The notes beneath the pieces were generated by a model, which saw only the letters and a list, made by a program, of their open reading frames with translations, ran no database searches and was not told where the DNA came from. The position numbers were made by a program, and so were the translations under genes. From [Clostridium] colinum (GTDB lineage: Bacteria; Bacillota; Clostridia; Lachnospirales; CAG-274): a stretch of 64,000 bases of DNA. The stretch is taken from positions 1 through 64,000 of the forward strand of contig NZ_OW712331.1 of the NCBI RefSeq assembly GCF_940677205.1, in the 5' to 3' direction. Shown here one piece after another: positions 10,314 to 18,789 of this stretch (its first letter is position 1; every line of letters starts with the position of its first letter).

Positions 10314-11189
10314 ATGATATTAAATACAAATGTTCAAGCATTATTAACTACTAATGCATTGTGGCATAGAAATAATAGCTTACAAAAAGCATCTACAAAT
10401 TTATCTTTAGGCACAAAAATTAATAAATCTGGTGATGAGCCAGCAGGGCTTGCAGTTGCTAATAAAATGAGAATGCAAATAAAAGGTCTTGAAATGGCAG
10501 ATAGAAATGTTAATGATGCTATATCTATGATACAAACAGCCGAAGGTGGCGTTTCTGAAATGGGAAATATGGTTCAAAGAATGAGAGAGCTTGCAGTACA
10601 AGCTTCTAACGATACTTTAACAAAAGAAGATAGAGAAACTATACAAAGAGAAATAAATGAACTTTCTGAAGAAATAGATGCAGTATCTGAAAAGATTGAG
10701 TTTAATAAAAAGAAATTATTAAATGAAGATTATGAAAAACTTATATTTCAAGTTGGTGGTTCAACAGGACAAGAGTTAGAAATAGATATGAAAAATATAA
10801 ATTCTGAAGTATTAGGAGTAAGTATAAAAGAAGGTAAAAAATACGATAAAAATGGTAACCTTGTTCAACCAGAAGAACAAGTGAAAGCGCTTGATTATAC
10901 AACAGTAGAAGATGCACAAGAGGCTATAACTAGATGTGATGAGGCAATAGAGAGAATAAATAATTATAGAGCTACTATTGGATCAACACAAAATAGATTA
11001 GAAAAAACAAGTAATTCTTTAGTTATATCTGAAGAAAACACTAAAGCGGCTTTATCAAGAGTAGTAGATACAGATATGGCAGAAGAAATGTCTGAATATA
11101 CTAAAAATAATGTATTAGTACAATCAGGTATAGCTATGTTATCTCAAGCTAACCAAAGACCTAACCAATTATTATCTTTATTACAATAG
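10314..11189 (+). CDS. hag: Flagellin
   Basis: This is the filament subunit, exported through the flagellar type III apparatus and polymerised outside the cell. The 291-residue protein keeps the conserved N-terminal D0/D1 (ILNTNVQALLTTNAL, ...KINKSGDEPAGLAVANKM, QTAEGGVSEM) and C-terminal D1/D0 (ALSRVVDTDMAEEMSEYTK, ...GIAMLSQANQ, PNQLLSLLQ). The middle is only about 60-80 residues, so it is a minimal flagellin without large D2/D3 domains. A GTG at 10305 is in frame, but it lies within the GGAAGGTG ribosome site. The ATG at 10314 sits six bases after that site and is the better start. The fliS-like gene follows after nine bases. No other flagellar genes are nearby. Confidence 0.96.
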   Translation: MILNTNVQALLTTNALWHRNNSLQKASTNLSLGTKINKSGDEPAGLAVANKMRMQIKGLEMADRNVNDAISMIQTAEGGVSEMGNMVQRMRELAVQASNDTLTKEDRETIQREINELSEEIDAVSEKIEFNKKKLLNEDYEKLIFQVGGSTGQELEIDMKNINSEVLGVSIKEGKKYDKNGNLVQPEEQVKALDYTTVEDAQEAITRCDEAIERINNYRATIGSTQNRLEKTSNSLVISEENTKAALSRVVDTDMAEEMSEYTKNNVLVQSGIAMLSQANQRPNQLLSLLQ

Positions 11190-11198
11190 GTATATAAT

Positions 11199-11669
11199 AT
11201 GGGAATAAATAAAGAAGAATATGTTGCCAAAATATCAAAAGCTAGTCCATTAAAATTAGTTATTATAAACTTTGAAATAATTTTTGATTATTTAGAACAA
11301 AGTAAGCTAACAATAGATGACGATAAAAAATTTGATTTTAATATATCAAAAGCTAGAGAATTTTTATTAGAGCTTAGATGTAGCTTAGATATGCAATATG
11401 AAATATCATCTTATTTACTAACTTTATATAATTATTCGGATAGACAGTTAGCTAAGTTTTTATTTAGTAAAAATTTAGAAGATTTAAATAGTGCAACAGT
11501 TGTTTTAAAAAAATTAATGTCGGCTTTTGAGCAGATAGAGGATAATGAAAAAGATAAAACACCAATAATGGAAAATACAGATACTATATATGCAGGTCTT
11601 ACTTATGGCAAAAATGGACAATTACAAGAATTTGTAGATACAAAACAAAATAAAGGATTTAAGGCATAA
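11199..11669 (+). CDS. fliS: FliS-like flagellar export chaperone
   Basis: FliS proteins bind the C-terminus of flagellin in the cytoplasm and stop it polymerising early. The 156 residues are predicted to be mostly helical. The segment ASPLKLVIINFEIIFDYLEQ and the stretch YNYSDRQLAKFLFSKNLEDL followed by VLKKLMSAFEQI resemble the FliS helical core. The C-terminal 30 residues or so look like an unstructured extension. It starts nine bases after the flagellin stop, which supports the call, because flagellin-fliS pairs are common. The assignment rests on pattern and context rather than a strict motif. Confidence 0.8.
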   Translation: MGINKEEYVAKISKASPLKLVIINFEIIFDYLEQSKLTIDDDKKFDFNISKAREFLLELRCSLDMQYEISSYLLTLYNYSDRQLAKFLFSKNLEDLNSATVVLKKLMSAFEQIEDNEKDKTPIMENTDTIYAGLTYGKNGQLQEFVDTKQNKGFKA

Positions 11670-11712
11670 ATTAAAGCTAAAATCTTCTAAAAAGAGGGTT
11701 TTAGCTTTAATT
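11669..11712. terminator. Hairpin at the convergent fliS / bioY junction
   Basis: A 14-bp stem AATTAAAGCTAAAA / TTTTAGCTTTAATT begins at the last base of the fliS stop codon. It lacks a strong T-tract on the plus strand, so termination may be weak. Confidence 0.6.
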
Positions 11713-11751
11713 ATATATAAAATAGTTTTGAATTATTTTTATATATAATAT

Positions 11752-12258
11752 TTATAATTTTAAATTATTTTTATACAATATATTTTTAATTTTTTTACTT
11801 AAAAAATATGATAAAAAGATAGATAATAAATCTTTTATTAAATAGGGGAGGGATACTATTGTTAAGGATACTAAAAAACTATTTTTAGTTAAAAAGCTAA
11901 ATTGGATAGCACCCAATAGATGACATATTAAAAGACCTATTATACTATAAAAAATAGTATTAAACCCACAAAAAAATGCAAGAAAAATAAATCCAAATAA
12001 AAATCCACCAGTAACAGATACGAAAGTAGATACACCACCAGTTAAGCCAGAAAAAACAGGAAAGCCAATAGCACCTAAAATAAGATAGAGTATAGTTGAT
12101 AATGTGCCGTATTTTTTACCTAATACAAATCCAGCTAAAGATATAGAAAAAGTTTGTAATGTAAAAGGTACGCCCCAAGGGGTTGGGATTGATATAACAG
12201 ATAATATAGAAATTATTGCAGAAAATAGAGCAATATATGTAATATCTTTTGTTTTCAT
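11752..12258 (-). CDS. bioY: Biotin ECF transporter substrate-binding subunit BioY
   Basis: BioY is the membrane protein that captures biotin and works with shared ECF ATPases and EcfT. The 168-residue protein has about six hydrophobic segments. It carries the family pattern IPTPWGVPFTLQTFSISLAG near residues 24-43 and the glycine-rich stretch LYLILGAIGFPVFSGLTGG. A GGAGG ribosome site precedes the ATG. The promoter is overlaid by a BirA-like operator (12278-12311), so repression by biotin is expected. The energising modules could be the ECF genes at 49.9-52.6 kb. No biotin synthesis genes are in the window. Confidence 0.93.
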   Translation of the reverse strand: MKTKDITYIALFSAIISILSVISIPTPWGVPFTLQTFSISLAGFVLGKKYGTLSTILYLILGAIGFPVFSGLTGGVSTFVSVTGGFLFGFIFLAFFCGFNTIFYSIIGLLICHLLGAIQFSFLTKNSFLVSLTIVSLPYLIKDLLSIFLSYFLSKKIKNILYKNNLKL

Positions 12259-12277
12259 AAAAAACCTCCAATTTCAA

Positions 12278-12311
12278 ATTGTAAACTTATAATATCATAA
12301 TGGTATACAAT
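12278..12311 (-). promoter_or_regulatory. BirA-type biotin operator
   Basis: An inverted repeat ATTGTAAAC, 16 bases, GTATACAAT (plus-strand reading), with one imperfect pair. It has the half-site sequence and spacing of Firmicutes BirA operators and covers the bioY promoter. Confidence 0.8.
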
Positions 12312-12317
12312 TGTCAA
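12289..12317 (-). promoter_or_regulatory. bioY promoter
   Basis: On the minus strand, TTGACA (12312-12317), exactly 17 bases, then TATTAT (12289-12294). The spacer and -10 lie inside the BirA-type operator, so a bound repressor would block polymerase. Confidence 0.8.
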
Positions 12318-12331
12318 CTGGAGGTTTAATA

Positions 12332-12904
12332 TTATTTATTCATAGCTTTTTCTAAAGCTTCTATTTCTTCTTGAGCAAGTTTATGTTTAGGTGATTTACC
12401 GTTTATTATTTCTTTAGCGTAGCTATAACAAGCCTCTCTAGAATAAATACTATTAATAACGATACCATTGTTATATTCATCTAATAAAGCTATAGCATAG
12501 CATAAATCACCGCCAACTTCTTGAAATGGATTATATCTTACAATAGACACTTTTTGAACAGCATTTTTTAATTTTTCATTTGTAAGATATATAAGTTTAT
12601 TTGTAGCTTCTATATCGTTAGCTAAAGATTGTTTATTATTTTCAATTTGTTCTAATATTTTTTGCTGATTTGATAATGTATTTTTAACATTTTCATTATA
12701 TTGTATAAGCATATTTTCAATATCTATATTTTTATCTTCAGGCAAAAACTTTTTTAATCTTTTTTTCATTTTAGATAATTTTATTGTTAATATAATTATA
12801 AATAGAAGTAATATTAATAATAAAATAGCATATACAGCAAGGCTAAAAAACATAACAGTTGGTGTAAAAAATTCTATGTCTAAATTTGATATAAATCTAT
12901 CCAT
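12332..12904 (-). CDS. DUF4446 family membrane-anchored protein
   Basis: The family function is unknown. The 190-residue protein has one N-terminal membrane helix (about residues 16-43), a coiled-coil-like charged middle (about 65-110), and a C-terminal domain. That domain has the family pattern VRYNPFQEVGGDLCYAIALLD, then GIVINSIYSRE and YAKEIINGKS. The same family often sits directly after parB in Clostridia. Here it starts 18 bases after parB on the same strand, so it is probably part of the parAB operon. A role in chromosome organisation would be inference only. Confidence 0.85.
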   Translation of the reverse strand: MDRFISNLDIEFFTPTVMFFSLAVYAILLLILLLFIIILTIKLSKMKKRLKKFLPEDKNIDIENMLIQYNENVKNTLSNQQKILEQIENNKQSLANDIEATNKLIYLTNEKLKNAVQKVSIVRYNPFQEVGGDLCYAIALLDEYNNGIVINSIYSREACYSYAKEIINGKSPKHKLAQEEIEALEKAMNK

Positions 12905-12922
12905 TTTATACCTCCATTAATT

Positions 12923-13810
12923 TTATAGTTTTTTAAATAGACAAAAAAGTCTATCCAGTTCTTCTTGAGAATAATATTCTATTTCTATTTTACCTTTATT
13001 TTTATTATTTTTTATATTAACCTTTGTACCTAAAATTTCATTTAATTGTTTAGATATATCAAAGAAAATTTGTTCTTCAATATTGTTATCTTCATTTTTT
13101 TCTTTTTGTGGTTTTTCTTTTGTTTGTTCTAATAAATTTTTTACTAGCTCTTCTGTTTGTCTTACACTAAGTTGCTCTTCTATAATTTTTTCAGCTAATT
13201 CAAATTGTATATCCATATCTTCGATAGGTAACAAAGCTCTGGCATGCCCTTGAGATAGACGTAGTTCTATAACAAAATTTTGAACACGATTATCAAGTTT
13301 TAAAAGTCTTATAGCATTAGCAACAGTAGCTCTATTTTTTCCAACTTTTTCTGCTATTTGTTCTTGATTAAGATTAAATTTTTCTTGGAAAGTTTTATAT
13401 GTTAAAGCTTCTTCTATAGGATTTAAATTTTCTCTTTGAATATTTTCTATTAAAGATACTTCTAAAGATACTAAATCATCATAATTTTTTATAATGATAG
13501 GAATTTTTTTAAGCTTTAATTTTTTTGCGGCTCTAAAACGTCTTTCTCCGCTTATTATTTCATAAAAATTACCTTTTTTCTTTACTATTATAGGGCTTAT
13601 TATACCCACATTTTTGATAGATAATGCAAGTTCTTCTAATGTATCATCATTAAAGTATTTTCTAGGTTGAGATTTATCTGGTTGTACTTTATTTATATCT
13701 ATCTCTATAATTTTATCATTATCAATAACATTTTCTATATTATTGACAGATTGCAAGCTTTCATCTTTTATAAGTGCTCCAAGACCTTTACCTAATCCTT
13801 TTTTTATCAT
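12923..13810 (-). CDS. parB: Chromosome partitioning protein ParB (Spo0J)
   Basis: ParB is the CTP-dependent clamp that loads on parS and spreads along DNA, acting with ParA and SMC in origin segregation. The protein has about 295 residues. It begins KKGLGKGLGALI, a ParA-contact motif. It has ISGERRFRAAKKL and NLNPIEEALTY in the ParB/Srx domain, and the helix-turn-helix LNQEQIAEKVGKNRATVANA that reads parS. An upstream in-frame start at 13867 would lie inside parA and lacks a ribosome site. The ATG at 13810 has AGGAGG just before it, within the parA end. Only one base separates it from the parA stop. Confidence 0.96.
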   Translation of the reverse strand: MIKKGLGKGLGALIKDESLQSVNNIENVIDNDKIIEIDINKVQPDKSQPRKYFNDDTLEELALSIKNVGIISPIIVKKKGNFYEIISGERRFRAAKKLKLKKIPIIIKNYDDLVSLEVSLIENIQRENLNPIEEALTYKTFQEKFNLNQEQIAEKVGKNRATVANAIRLLKLDNRVQNFVIELRLSQGHARALLPIEDMDIQFELAEKIIEEQLSVRQTEELVKNLLEQTKEKPQKEKNEDNNIEEQIFFDISKQLNEILGTKVNIKNNKNKGKIEIEYYSQEELDRLFCLFKKL

Positions 13811-13811
13811 A

Positions 13812-14582
13812 CTATCCCTCCTGATTATATATAACTTCTTCTGCCAAAAGCATATATGCTTCAGCACCTTTAGATTTTGGGTCGTATAGATTAATAGGTT
13901 TGCCGTGGCTAGGGGCTTCGCTTAGTCTTACGTTTCGAGGTATTATGCTTCTATAAACATTTTTGCCAAGATGTTGTTTAACCTCTTCTACAACTTGTAA
14001 AGAAAGGTTTGTCCTAGCGTCATACATAGTAAATACAACACCTTCTATTTTTAAATAAGGGTTTAATTTTTGTTGTACTAAATTTATTGTATATAAAAGT
14101 TGAGACAATCCTTCTAAAGCATAATATTCACATTGTAAAGGTACTAATATTGTATCCGAAGCTGTTAAAGCATTTACTGTAAGCATATTTAGAGAAGGGG
14201 GACAATCTATTAAAATATAGTCATATTGGTCGCTAACCTCATCTAATATATTTTTTAAAAGATATTCTCTATTATCTTTTCCTACAAGCTCTATTTCAGC
14301 TCCAGATAATTCTATATTACTAGGTAAAATATGTAATTTTTCAAAAAAATCTAATTCTATTTTTACTTGTTCAAAAGAGGCATTGTCTAACAATAAATCA
14401 TAAAAAGTATATTGTAGGTCATTTTTATCAATGCCAAGTCCACTAGATGTATTGCCTTGTGGGTCAGAATCTATAATTAAAACTTTTTTTCCTAGTTGAG
14501 CCAAACAGGCAGATAAATTGATAGATGTAGTTGTTTTACCAACTCCACCTTTTTGGTTTGCAATAGCAATAATTTTGCTCAT
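13812..14582 (-). CDS. parA: Chromosome partitioning ATPase ParA (Soj)
   Basis: This is a Walker-type ATPase that binds DNA non-specifically as an ATP dimer. It drives ParB-parS movement and in Bacillus also modulates DnaA. It has 256 residues. The deviant Walker A KGGVGKTT lies at residues 11-18, with DSDPQGN as the A' motif and DYILIDCPPS as Walker B. It ends in TAG, so amber is a normal stop codon here. The promoter appears to overlap a parS site. In many Firmicutes parAB lies on the other side of dnaA. Here it is 12-14 kb to the right and points toward the origin. Confidence 0.96.
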   Translation of the reverse strand: MSKIIAIANQKGGVGKTTTSINLSACLAQLGKKVLIIDSDPQGNTSSGLGIDKNDLQYTFYDLLLDNASFEQVKIELDFFEKLHILPSNIELSGAEIELVGKDNREYLLKNILDEVSDQYDYILIDCPPSLNMLTVNALTASDTILVPLQCEYYALEGLSQLLYTINLVQQKLNPYLKIEGVVFTMYDARTNLSLQVVEEVKQHLGKNVYRSIIPRNVRLSEAPSHGKPINLYDPKSKGAEAYMLLAEEVIYNQEG

Positions 14583-14612
14583 TTTTTCACCACCTAAAAA
14601 TTAATATAAATA

Positions 14613-14641
14613 ATTATAACATAAAAATGTTTCACGTGGAA
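14613..14641 (-). promoter_or_regulatory. Putative parA promoter overlapping parS
   Basis: On the minus strand, TTCCAC (14636-14641), 17 bases, then TATAAT (14613-14618). The weak -35 lies in the right half of parS site 1, which suggests autorepression by ParB. Confidence 0.55.
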
Positions 14642-14643
14642 CA
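14628..14643. promoter_or_regulatory. parS site 1
   Basis: TGTTTCACGTGGAACA, a 16-bp palindrome differing by one base from the Firmicutes parS consensus TGTTTCACGTGAAACA. It lies 45 bases upstream of parA. Confidence 0.95.
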
Positions 14644-14707
14644 ATTTTATAAAAAATTTTATATCTAAAATATTACAAAATTTTTGTGAAACAACATTTT
14701 TCGCAAA

Positions 14708-14723
14708 TGTTTCACGTGGAACA
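14708..14723. promoter_or_regulatory. parS site 2
   Basis: A second, identical TGTTTCACGTGGAACA, 80 bp from site 1. Between them, near 14685-14694, is a partial half-site (TGTGAAACA). Confidence 0.95.
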
Positions 14724-14732
14724 ATTATAAAA

Positions 14733-14761
14733 AATGCTAAGCTTTATAAAAACTTAGCATT
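14733..14761 (-). terminator. Terminator of the zinc-finger/TM2-like gene
   Basis: A nine-base-pair stem AATGCTAAG / CTTAGCATT. Read on the minus strand it is followed by TTTTT. It lies a few bases after the stop of the gene at 14767 and insulates parS and parA from it. Confidence 0.75.
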
Positions 14762-14766
14762 AAATA

Positions 14767-15435
14767 TTAATTATTATTATTTTTTTTATTTTTAAATTTA
14801 TTTATTATTATATTTAATAAAAAACCTAATAATATACCAAAAGAAAGATACATTAATTTATCTAAACTGTGAAGATGTATATTATAAAGTATATCTTCAG
14901 ACATATCAAAAAATTCATCTATAAGTTCAAAAATAATATCAAAAGCAATAGGAACTATAATAATTATAGTTAAAATAAATATAAAAAATTTGTTTTCTAA
15001 TATGAAATTTTTTATATCGGATACATTATCTTCAACATATATATTATTTTCTAAATTACTTTTTAATTTAAATGCATCAAATAAAGCAAAAATATAAGTT
15101 ATTAATATTAATGGGGAAAATGTGGTAACATAAAATCCTAATAACCAAACAACTAGTATTATTAAACCACGTTTTGTATACCCTAAATACATTTGAGCAG
15201 AACCAGGAAAACAAATAGATAGCATAAATGTTAAAAAGCTACTTTTAGGTTTATTATAGGTATATTTATGAGAAGTAATATTATTTAAGTTTTCTTCTTT
15301 TTTTACTTTATTTTTTAAACAATCTTTACAATATATCCTACCATCAATATGTAAAACACAATTTTCACACAACCATTCACCACATATACTACAAGTATTT
15401 GTAGCTTTTATATTATTGTGATATTTACAATTCAT
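14767..15435 (-). CDS. B-box/zinc-ribbon plus TM2-like membrane protein
   Basis: Function unknown. The 222-residue protein opens with a cysteine-rich B-box-like zinc module: C3, H6, C15, C18, C23, C26, H30, C36 and C39. A charged linker follows, then hydrophobic segments that begin FLTFMLSICFPGSAQMYLGY. This looks like the TM2-type turn P-G-x-x-x-x-Y-L-G. More membrane helices lie at about residues 145-165 and near 195-210. A GGAGG ribosome site precedes the ATG. A shorter paralogue, broken by a stop codon, lies immediately upstream with a 26-base gap, so the two are a tandem duplication in one operon. Confidence 0.75.
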   Translation of the reverse strand: MNCKYHNNIKATNTCSICGEWLCENCVLHIDGRIYCKDCLKNKVKKEENLNNITSHKYTYNKPKSSFLTFMLSICFPGSAQMYLGYTKRGLIILVVWLLGFYVTTFSPLILITYIFALFDAFKLKSNLENNIYVEDNVSDIKNFILENKFFIFILTIIIIVPIAFDIIFELIDEFFDMSEDILYNIHLHSLDKLMYLSFGILLGFLLNIIINKFKNKKNNNN

Positions 15436-15461
15436 ATTATACCTCCATATTTTGATGTATT

Positions 15462-15983
15462 TTATTGTAGTCTCTTATCTATTATTTCATCTTCTAAATA
15501 TTTTTTACGTAGCTTAGAAATATTTTGATGAGCTAATTCATCTACAAAATCTTCTATGTATGAATTATTTTCTATATATTTTATTGATATATTAGCATCA
15601 AAAATGCTATATAAATATGTTATAACAGTTAAACATGGACAGAGGAAAATAGAAGCATACCAACATAGTAATAAAATTGCAGAGTCAAATGCAATAAGAG
15701 CTTCATAAATGCCAGAAAAAGCTAATAAAAAAGTTATGAATATGCTTAAATTAAAAATACCAAATAAAAATAGTCCTTTTTCTTTTTTATCTAAAAATAT
15801 ATGTCCAAAACCAGGAATTAAACTACATATAAAAGTAGCTAAAGGGCTAATATTTTGTTTTTGTTCAAGTTTTTGTTCAATACAAGTTTTGCAAAGTTAT
15901 TCATCTTTTATATTTAAAATATTTTTAGATTCAACAAGACTATTACACATATTACAAATTTTATAATCTGGTTCATTTGTCAT
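15462..15983 (-). pseudogene. Zinc-ribbon/TM2-like paralogue with in-frame TAA
   Basis: Reading from an ATG at 15983 gives a 173-residue protein once one TAA at codon 29 (15897-15899) is passed. It has a CxxC pair at C10/C13 and, just after the stop, LCKTC. It then has SLIPGFGHIFLDKKEKGLFLFG, the same P-G ... G-L TM2-like layout as the downstream gene, and two further hydrophobic segments. By alignment with its neighbour (RIYCKDC) the lost residue was probably tyrosine. No good restart codon follows the stop, so the gene is probably inactive unless the stop is read through or is a base-call error. Confidence 0.75.
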
Positions 15984-16140
15984 TAAAATACACTCCTTTT
16001 ATTATTTACTTATAAATATAAACGTAAATAATAAAAAAAAGTCTTATATTAATTATTATATATTTGAAATTAAAAGGTATATATGTTATTATAATAGTAG
16101 TAAAAGTTTGTTAATCTATATTAAATGAAAGGAATTTTTT

Positions 16141-17025
16141 ATGAAAAAAATAAAATTAATATACAATCCATATTCTGGAGATAAAACCTTTAAATTTGAT
16201 TTAGATATATATGTTACAAATCTTCAACAAATAGGATATGAAGTTCATATGTTTAGTAGTATAGAACAAGGAGATATAGAAAACCACCTAAAAGATATAC
16301 CAAAAGATTTTTATGATGCGTTTATAGTGTCTGGTGGTGATGGTACTATAAATATAGTTGTTAATTGTCTTATGAAATATAAACTAAATCATATACCTAT
16401 TGCTATTATACCATCTGGTACTGCTAATGATTTTGCATCTTTTTTAAAGTTACCTAAAGAGCCAGAAGATGCTTGTAAAATAATAGGTAATAACAAAATA
16501 GCAGCAGTTGATGTTGGGATTTGTAATGATAAATATTTTATAAACGTTTGTGCTGGAGGATTATTTGCAAATGTTAGTGAAAAGATAGATAAAAATTTAA
16601 AAGAAGCTTTAGGTAAATTTGCATACTATATAAGTGCTTTACAAGATATGCATTGTTCTAAGCCTATAAATTTAAAAATAACTAATTCTAAAGAAACAAT
16701 AGAAGATAAATTTGATTTATTTTTAGTATTAAACACATCAGGTACAGGGAGTATAAAAAAATTATCACCTATGGCCTCTATAAGTGATGGAGTTTTTGAC
16801 TTTGTTGGTTTTAGAAATGTTGAAATAGCTAATTTACCTAAATTGGCTATAAAGTTTTTAAAAGGTGAATATTTAGAACACGATAAAATTGTATTTTTTC
16901 AAGATAATGAAATAACTATAGAAAGCACTGAAGAAATATATTCAGACTTAGATGGGGAAAAAGGACCTAAACTACCAATAAAGATAAAAAATATACCAAA
17001 TGCTATAAAAGTATTTGTTGGATAA
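16141..17025 (+). CDS. YegS/DagK-family lipid kinase
   Basis: A diacylglycerol/lipid kinase-fold protein that phosphorylates a lipid hydroxyl, most often diacylglycerol in Gram-positives. At 294 residues it is typical. It begins KKIKLIYNPYSGDK (the NP.SG motif), has the nucleotide-binding SGGDGTINIVVNCL near residues 64-77, and IPSGTANDFASFLKLP near 97-112, all hallmark motifs. argS starts 12 bases after its stop, so they may be co-transcribed. The exact lipid substrate cannot be told from sequence. Confidence 0.9.
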   Translation: MKKIKLIYNPYSGDKTFKFDLDIYVTNLQQIGYEVHMFSSIEQGDIENHLKDIPKDFYDAFIVSGGDGTINIVVNCLMKYKLNHIPIAIIPSGTANDFASFLKLPKEPEDACKIIGNNKIAAVDVGICNDKYFINVCAGGLFANVSEKIDKNLKEALGKFAYYISALQDMHCSKPINLKITNSKETIEDKFDLFLVLNTSGTGSIKKLSPMASISDGVFDFVGFRNVEIANLPKLAIKFLKGEYLEHDKIVFFQDNEITIESTEEIYSDLDGEKGPKLPIKIKNIPNAIKVFVG

Positions 17026-17037
17026 TAGGAGGAAAAA

Positions 17038-18735
17038 ATGGATTTTAAAGAACAAATTGCACTATTGTTAAATAGTGTTATAGACTTAAATAAAGAAGAA
17101 ATATTAGATTTAATAGAAATACCAAATTCAGATATGGGAGATTTTGCTTTTCCTTGTTTTAAACTTGCAAGAACTATGAAAAAAGTACCTAATATTATAG
17201 CTAATGAAATTGCAGAAAAAATAGAAAAAAAAGATTTTATATCAGATATACAAGTAGTTAATGCTTATATAAATTTTTATGTTAATAAAACAGTATATGT
17301 AGAAAAAATATTAACAAATATTTTAGATAATAAAGAAAGTTTTGGGGATAGTAATATAGGAAAAGACAAAACAATAGTTATAGACTATTCTTCACCTAAC
17401 ATAGCTAAACCTTTTCATATAGGGCATTTACGTTCTACAGTTATAGGTAACTCACTTTATAAAATATATAAAAAGTTAGGCTATAATGTAGTTGGTATAA
17501 ATCATTTAGGTGACTGGGGAACACAATTTGGTAAATTAATAGTTGCATATAAAAAATGGGGTAATAAAGAGCTTGTAGAAAAAGATGATATTAAAGAGCT
17601 TAGTAAAATATATGTAAAGTTTCACGAGGAAAGCGAAAAAAATCCTGCTTTAGAAGATGAGGCAAGGCTTTGGCTTGTAAAAATGCAAGAAGGCGATAAA
17701 GAAGCCTTAGAGCTTTGGAAATGGTTTTGTGATATTAGTATGAAAGAATTTGAAAGAGTTTATAAAATGCTAAATATTTCTTTTGATTCTTATAAAGGTG
17801 AAAGTTTTTATAATGATAAAATGCAAGCTGTTGTAGACGAACTTTTTGAAAAAGATATTTTAGTAGAAAGCGAAGGAGCTAAAATTGTAGATTTGGAACA
17901 ATACAATATGCCACCTTGTTTAATATTAAGAAGTGATGGTGGTACTTTATATCCTACAAGAGATATAGCTGCAGCTTTTTATAGAAAAAAAGAATATAAT
18001 TTTGAAAAATGTTTATATATTACTGCATTAGACCAAAATTTACACTTTGCACAATGGTTTAAAGTAATAGAGCTTATGGGCTATGATTGGGCAGAAGATT
18101 TAGTGCATATACCTTTTGGGTTAGTTAGCTTAAATGATGGTAAATTATCTACAAGAAAAGGCCACGTTGTTTTGATGGAAGATATTTTAAACCAAGCAAT
18201 AGAAAAAACAAAAAACATTATAGAAGAAAAAAATCCTAACCTTGAAAATAAAGAAGAAATAGCAAAAAATGTAGGTATAGGAGCAGTTATATTTAACGAT
18301 TTATTTAATTCACGTGTTAAAAATGTTGTTTTTGACCTTGAGAGAATGTTAAATTTTCAAGGAGAAACAGGACCTTATGTACAATATACTCATGCTAGAG
18401 CTTGCAGTATATTAGAAAAAGAAAAATTTGATAAAAATATATTAAATAATATAGACTTTAGCTTAATATCAGATGAATATTCTTTTGAGCTTATAAAACT
18501 TTTAAGCCAATATCCAGATAAAATAATAGATGCTTCTTTAAAATATGAACCATTTATTATTACAAGACATTTAGTAAATATCTGTCAAGCCTTTAATAAA
18601 TTTTATGATGAAAATAATATAAAAAATAGTGAAACAAATCTTAAAAATGCTAGACTTGCCGTAGTTTATGCAACAAAAATTATTATACAAAATGGACTTT
18701 ATCTTTTAGGTATAAATGCTCCAGAAAAAATGTAA
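17038..18735 (+). CDS. argS: Arginyl-tRNA synthetase
   Basis: This class I synthetase charges tRNA-Arg. At 565 residues it is normal size. The N-terminal Add-1 domain is followed by SSPNIAKPFHIGHLRST, with HIGH at residues 127-130. The KMSKS-equivalent is LSTRKG at about 370-375. The C-terminal anticodon-binding domain includes YVQYTHARACSIL. An AGGAGG ribosome site lies seven bases before the ATG. No T-box leader was found upstream. The gene is intact. Confidence 0.97.
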   Translation: MDFKEQIALLLNSVIDLNKEEILDLIEIPNSDMGDFAFPCFKLARTMKKVPNIIANEIAEKIEKKDFISDIQVVNAYINFYVNKTVYVEKILTNILDNKESFGDSNIGKDKTIVIDYSSPNIAKPFHIGHLRSTVIGNSLYKIYKKLGYNVVGINHLGDWGTQFGKLIVAYKKWGNKELVEKDDIKELSKIYVKFHEESEKNPALEDEARLWLVKMQEGDKEALELWKWFCDISMKEFERVYKMLNISFDSYKGESFYNDKMQAVVDELFEKDILVESEGAKIVDLEQYNMPPCLILRSDGGTLYPTRDIAAAFYRKKEYNFEKCLYITALDQNLHFAQWFKVIELMGYDWAEDLVHIPFGLVSLNDGKLSTRKGHVVLMEDILNQAIEKTKNIIEEKNPNLENKEEIAKNVGIGAVIFNDLFNSRVKNVVFDLERMLNFQGETGPYVQYTHARACSILEKEKFDKNILNNIDFSLISDEYSFELIKLLSQYPDKIIDASLKYEPFIITRHLVNICQAFNKFYDENNIKNSETNLKNARLAVVYATKIIIQNGLYLLGINAPEKM

Positions 18736-18789
18736 ATTTAATTTTAGAAAAATAGATTTATTTTATATTTTTTGAGAGGAAATAAACAT

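Noticed and set aside
15709-15966. An 85-codon plus-strand frame
   Set aside because: It is the complement of the broken TM2-like gene, which has the better protein pattern and a paralogue.
16990-17040. T-box riboswitch before argS
   Set aside because: The gap to the lipid kinase gene is only 12 bases and no T-box sequence or anti-terminator was seen.
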